Assembly: GCA_041686235.1 (NCBI GenBank)
Contig: JAWLED010000014.1
Span: 1-45,130, forward strand
Source: JAAAOH01 sp041686235
GTDB lineage: Bacteria > Spirochaetota > Spirochaetia > DSM-27196 > PWMO01
Direction: 5' to 3'
DNA length: 45,130 nucleotides
Shown here: positions 41,980 through 45,130 of the stretch, one piece after another
Layout of the letters: each line of letters opens with the position of its first letter
Numbering within the stretch: the first letter of the stretch is position 1
Position numbers and translations under genes: made by a program
The notes under the pieces: model-generated
The model's input: the letters and a program-made list of their open reading frames with translations, nothing else
What the model was told of the DNA's origin: nothing
Database searches by the model: none

Positions 41980-43377
41980 ATGAACGACTTCGTTGGCGAG
42001 ATGATTGCCGACAAACGCTTTTTCAAGACCCTTCTGCGGATCGGGTGGCCCATCGCCGTCCAGCATGGGTTTATCACCGCGCTCAACACCCTGGACATCC
42101 TCATGGTGGGCCAACTTGGCGAAGTGGAGATCGGGGCCGTCGCGCTCGGTAATCAATTGTTTTTCCTCGTCATGCTCTTTCTCTTCGGTGTGGGAAGCGG
42201 CTCGGCGGTGTTCGTCGCTCAGTACTGGGGGCAAAAGGACGTCCCGGGAATCCGCAGGAGTTACGGGTTCGCCATGCTGGTGGCATTGCCGGGGAGCCTG
42301 CTCGCCGCGGTCGCGGTGCTTATCTTTCCCGACCTCGTACTGCGCTTTTTCACTTCGGACGAAGCGGTTGTCGGGCTCGGGGTCGATTACGTGCGCATCA
42401 TCGCTCCGAGCTATTTGTTCATGGCGATCACCATCGTTACCGGAGCGGCTCTCCGGGGCACCGGCGAGGTGCGTCTGCCGCTTCGCATGACGGTTATTGC
42501 AATCGCCATAAACGCCGTTCTCAACTACGTGTTCATTTTCGGCCCCTGGGTTATGCCGGCGTTGGGCGTAAAGGGTGCGGCATTGGGGACCGTGCTCTCG
42601 CGCGGGCTGGAAGCCGTACTGTTGATTGGGGGAATGGTACGATCACGCCACCCGATGGCGGGGGCCCTGCGCGATTATTTCAACATCGACAAAGAGTTCG
42701 CCGGTCGCTTTGTGCGCATTACCCTGCCTGTTGTATTCAATGAGATTGCGTGGTCACTGGGCGTAACGATGTACACCGTGATCTACGCGCGCATGGGAAC
42801 GCCCGAGCTCGCCGCGAGTAATATTGCCGAAACGGTTATCCGCCTCGTGTTTGTGGTGTTTATGGGGTCAGCCGGCGCCGCCGCCGTCATGATAGGTCAG
42901 ACGATTGGCGCGGGAGACACCGAGCGCGCAGAACGAGACGCCCGGCGGTTCTTGATCCTTGCGCCGGCGGGCGGGGTGGTGCTCGGTCTGGTGTTGGCGG
43001 GAATCAGCCCGGTGGTCCCGCTTCTGTATCAGGTTTCTCCAGAGGTGAGGGCGATGGTGACCCGCATGTTGCTCGTTATTGCGGTCGCCGTTCCGGTCAA
43101 ATCGATGAACATGCACGCAATCGTGGGCGTAATGCGCGGCGGCGGTGACACGCGCTACGCCCTCGTCGTTGAGGCGGTCATGCTGTGGGGTGTCGGCGTG
43201 CCGGCGGCGGGTGCAGCCGGCCTCGTATTCGGGGCCCCGCTCTACCTCGTGCTCATCTCCGCCCAAGGTGAAGAAATCGGTAAGTTCATCTATACCGTCC
43301 GACGGTTGCTGAGTCGAACGTGGATTCACCACGTTACCGACAAGCCTCCTGTGGACCCCGTGCTCACCGGTCCCTGA
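41980..43377 (+). CDS. MATE family efflux transporter
   Basis: 465 aa with 12 transmembrane helices, in the DinF/NorM-like MATE family, which export drugs or organic cations using Na+ or H+. 'LRIGWPIAVQHGFITALNTLDILMVGQLG' begins the first helix (core 'DILMVGQLG'), and 'GAALRGTGEVRLPL' and 'GVMRGGGDTRYAL' are the paired family signatures in each half. Either MNDFVG (41980) or MIADKR (42001) may be the start; neither has a strong ribosome-binding site. It is divergent from the hydrogenase operon and convergent with the outer-membrane gene. Confidence 0.9.
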   Translation: MNDFVGEMIADKRFFKTLLRIGWPIAVQHGFITALNTLDILMVGQLGEVEIGAVALGNQLFFLVMLFLFGVGSGSAVFVAQYWGQKDVPGIRRSYGFAMLVALPGSLLAAVAVLIFPDLVLRFFTSDEAVVGLGVDYVRIIAPSYLFMAITIVTGAALRGTGEVRLPLRMTVIAIAINAVLNYVFIFGPWVMPALGVKGAALGTVLSRGLEAVLLIGGMVRSRHPMAGALRDYFNIDKEFAGRFVRITLPVVFNEIAWSLGVTMYTVIYARMGTPELAASNIAETVIRLVFVVFMGSAGAAAVMIGQTIGAGDTERAERDARRFLILAPAGGVVLGLVLAGISPVVPLLYQVSPEVRAMVTRMLLVIAVAVPVKSMNMHAIVGVMRGGGDTRYALVVEAVMLWGVGVPAAGAAGLVFGAPLYLVLISAQGEEIGKFIYTVRRLLSRTWIHHVTDKPPVDPVLTGP

Positions 43378-43415
43378 GCCGGGGAGTCGTAGACTGCCGA
43401 TTCCCAGGCCCGCAG

Positions 43416-43435
43416 GCCGGCGGCTCCCCGCCGGC
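43416..43435. terminator. GC-rich hairpin between converging genes
   Basis: An 8-bp perfect stem, GCCGGCGG (43416-43423) and CCGCCGGC (43428-43435), with loop CTCC. There is no T tract on either side, so it is terminator-like at best. Confidence 0.45.
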
Positions 43436-43483
43436 GCCCCCCGTCGCCCTTGATAACGGGGAGGCCGGCCGAGGAGTGCGAGC

Positions 43484-44716
43484 TTAGTAGCCGATCGCGA
43501 GCGAGAAGCTTCCACCCAATCCGCGACCCTGAAAGACCCCGGCAATTTCGGGCGCGGCCGAACGGACCTGCAGTCCGAGCTCGAACGGACGCAGCGGTAT
43601 GCGAAGGCCGCCGCCTGCGTGCCAGAAAAAGTCGTGGTGCCCAACACTGACCGAGAGCATATTGAGCGGGAAGAAGTTGCCTTCCACATTCACCTCGGCG
43701 TTGAGCCGCGGGTAGTCGCCAAATACGATTTCCGCACTCGGGATAACGTCAACGAGCGGAACGGCGAACCGGTAGAACCCGGATAGGCTCAACGGCATAT
43801 GAACGCGCGGCCGGTCGTCGGGATCGAGCGCGCGGGTGTCCGCATCTCCCTCAATATTGTCGGTGTCGAAGGGATCCTTATCGTTCTGAATGCTGTCGAG
43901 AAGGTCGCCTCCGGTGAAGGTGTAGCGGTACTCCTCGAGCTCGAAGATATAGCCGGGGCGAGCTGCAACGAGGGGAATGCTGTTTAGTGCACCCCCGTAA
44001 AGCGGCTTACCATCCTGATCGGGGCGAACGACGCCGAGGCCGATGTTAAAGCCGACCCCGTCGAGCCCGTCATCGCCGAATGAGGTGTAGATATCGCCCG
44101 AGGCGGAAACCTCACCTTCTACCGTTCCGTCGGAGCTCGTGGCCAATTCGAAATCCGCCGTAGTATTAGTGTCGTTGTAGATCGCCGGAGCAAACGCGCC
44201 TAATTTTCCCGCAAAGACAAAACCAAGAGCATCATAGGTGGCATAGGTGCCGGCGCGGGTAAATGATCGTTGAACGAGCTCGGTCGAACCCGAGTAGTCC
44301 CCGTCGAGCTCGTTCCCCTGCGTGATGAGTCCGATGAAGTCACGGGGAATGGTTACGCGGGTAAGGCTCGTGTTTTCGTTGAAGAACCCGAACCCGATCC
44401 GAGGAAGCTTGACGCTGAGGTGTGCCTCAGTGTCGAGTGCCGCTGCGAGGCGCATCCCGCGGTCGGGAGTGTTTTCGTAAATCTCGTCGAGGTCGATGAC
44501 AAGCGTTTCGGAGAAAACGTCCGACAGCGACATGACACTGTTCCCAAACGAGGCATCCGTCGAAAAGCCGAGCTCCGCATACTCGCGTTGTCCAAAGGCA
44601 AAAAACGCCGGATTCGTCGGATGATCCCACGGGCGCAGCCCGTTGTTGGCCGAAACGCTAACGCCGCCCCACAGGAGAAGGCCGCACATGATAACGATAA
44701 CGATTCGATGGTTCAT
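43484..44716 (-). CDS. Outer-membrane beta-barrel protein, unknown function
   Basis: 410 aa. A signal peptide (MNHRIVIVIMCGLLLWGGVS, cleavage near SANN) is followed by alternating polar/hydrophobic strands with Gly/Tyr/Asp-rich turns, as in a beta-barrel. The C-terminus 'GGSFSLAIGY' ends in an aromatic residue, the outer-membrane assembly signal. An insert (about 265-295) carries many Asp residues ('DKDPFDTDNIEGDADTRALDPDD', here quoted as the region around NDKDPFDTDN), possibly Ca2+ or other cation binding. I do not recognise a named family. GGAGGAGGT precedes the ATG. It lies 12 bases after the partial gene upstream and is co-transcribed with it. Confidence 0.75.
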   Translation of the reverse strand: MNHRIVIVIMCGLLLWGGVSVSANNGLRPWDHPTNPAFFAFGQREYAELGFSTDASFGNSVMSLSDVFSETLVIDLDEIYENTPDRGMRLAAALDTEAHLSVKLPRIGFGFFNENTSLTRVTIPRDFIGLITQGNELDGDYSGSTELVQRSFTRAGTYATYDALGFVFAGKLGAFAPAIYNDTNTTADFELATSSDGTVEGEVSASGDIYTSFGDDGLDGVGFNIGLGVVRPDQDGKPLYGGALNSIPLVAARPGYIFELEEYRYTFTGGDLLDSIQNDKDPFDTDNIEGDADTRALDPDDRPRVHMPLSLSGFYRFAVPLVDVIPSAEIVFGDYPRLNAEVNVEGNFFPLNMLSVSVGHHDFFWHAGGGLRIPLRPFELGLQVRSAAPEIAGVFQGRGLGGSFSLAIGY

Positions 44717-44728
44717 GATGACCTCCTC

Positions 44729-45130
44729 CTATTCCTCGTCCCCGAAAGAGAACGTGTGGTCAATGTCCGTGTTCGCCCGTAGATAGCCTTCCTTGAGGTT
44801 GAACGCCCCGCCGCGGTTCATTTGAAAGTTGCCCTGAGGCAGCTGGATCAAGAACTCGGGGACGTATTGGGCGGCTCCGGTGTCGGGGTCGGACGTGCCG
44901 TCGATCATTTCCTCCAGTGCCTCCTGCGAGAGATCGAGCTTGACGGTCTGGAGTGTCTCGCTTGCCTTCACGCCCGTGTTGATGAGCCAGTTCTCGCGCT
45001 CTTCCTTGTCCGCGGAGGTGCCTTTTTCTACCATCCCCAGGCTAATCCCGAAGCCCGTAGAGTTTTCGAGATCGAAAGAGAACGTGGCGCTGCTGCCGCG
45101 CAGAGAATCGAGAAAGTCTTCGAGGTCCTC
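44729..45130 (-). CDS. Partial gene of unknown function (runs past the window end)
   Basis: The last 133 codons are visible and the frame is open to base 45130, so the true start lies outside. The visible part begins 'EDLEDFLDSLRGSSATFSF'. It contains a Ser/Asp/Glu-rich segment with 'FSFDLENSTGFGISLG', then 'VPEFLIQLPQGNFQMNRGG', and ends 'IDHTFSFGDEE'. A Met at 45034 could start a shorter product, but the upstream codons read as the same protein. The stop is TAG at 44729-44731. It sits in one operon with the outer-membrane protein, so an envelope role is likely (inference). Confidence 0.7.
   Translation of the reverse strand, partial: EDLEDFLDSLRGSSATFSFDLENSTGFGISLGMVEKGTSADKEERENWLINTGVKASETLQTVKLDLSQEALEEMIDGTSDPDTGAAQYVPEFLIQLPQGNFQMNRGGAFNLKEGYLRANTDIDHTFSFGDEE

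Overview
The window looks like chromosomal DNA from a free-living, anaerobic or facultative member of the Spirochaetota (Spirochaeta/Alkalispirochaeta-like). This is an inference from protein style, not from a marker gene. The supporting signs are several ABC solute-binding proteins with an 'AGG/SSGEQ'-type signal peptide end followed by a strongly acidic linker, an Mla-type lipid system and an outer-membrane barrel (so a double membrane), an [FeFe]-hydrogenase, and acidic proteins with betaine-related genes that suggest a salty habitat. No rRNA, tRNA, CRISPR, phage or insertion sequence was seen. A 100-N gap at 38050-38149 shows that this is a scaffold.

Layout. 1-3025: the TIGR03545/TIGR03546 envelope pair (minus strand) and a small heavy-metal-binding protein (plus). 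3139-7115 (minus): class II photolyase and a CPA1 Na+/H+ antiporter with a cyclic-nucleotide-binding tail. 7158-10221 (minus): a thiamine-precursor uptake operon (DUF77, ThiX, ThiY, ThiZ) behind a clear promoter and TPP riboswitch. 10288-11588: NAD(P)HX epimerase and a small unknown protein, divergent. 11675-16011 (plus): a ugpB-A-E-glpQ operon for glycerol-3-phosphate or glycerophosphodiesters, with a promoter, a leader palindrome and a terminator between ugpB and ugpA, but no ATPase gene. 16114-18496 (plus): mlaE-F-D phospholipid transport.

18578-20721: radical SAM/SPASM protein and a divergent MarR regulator. 20761-25868 (minus): a signalling operon of PAS/HisKA_2 histidine kinase, CheB-CheR-PAS fusion and MFS transporter. 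25947-27889 (plus): ABC-2 exporter pair. 28077-31708: an osmoprotection locus with a ChoX/ProX-like betaine- or choline-binding protein (minus), then a short-chain dehydrogenase and a GbsA-type betaine-aldehyde dehydrogenase (plus). 31825-36433 (plus): ferritin, then a tight run of a four-cysteine unknown protein, a CPBP-family membrane protein, a condensation/acetyltransferase-fold protein, a zinc-ribbon six-TM protein and a patatin phospholipase. This run is the best candidate for an undescribed (probably lipid-acyl) system. 36423-37849: a cysteine-free Rrf2 (CymR-like) regulator divergent from cysteine synthase. 37906-41630 (minus): a three-subunit NAD(P)-linked [FeFe]-hydrogenase, interrupted near its 3' end by the N gap. 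41980-43377 (plus): MATE efflux. 43484-45130 (minus): an outer-membrane barrel protein and a gene running off the window end.

The main themes are envelope lipid handling (TIGR03545/6, GlpQ, MlaEFD, acyltransferase/patatin run), osmotic and ionic adaptation (antiporter, betaine locus) and anaerobic redox metabolism (hydrogenase, radical SAM, ferritin).
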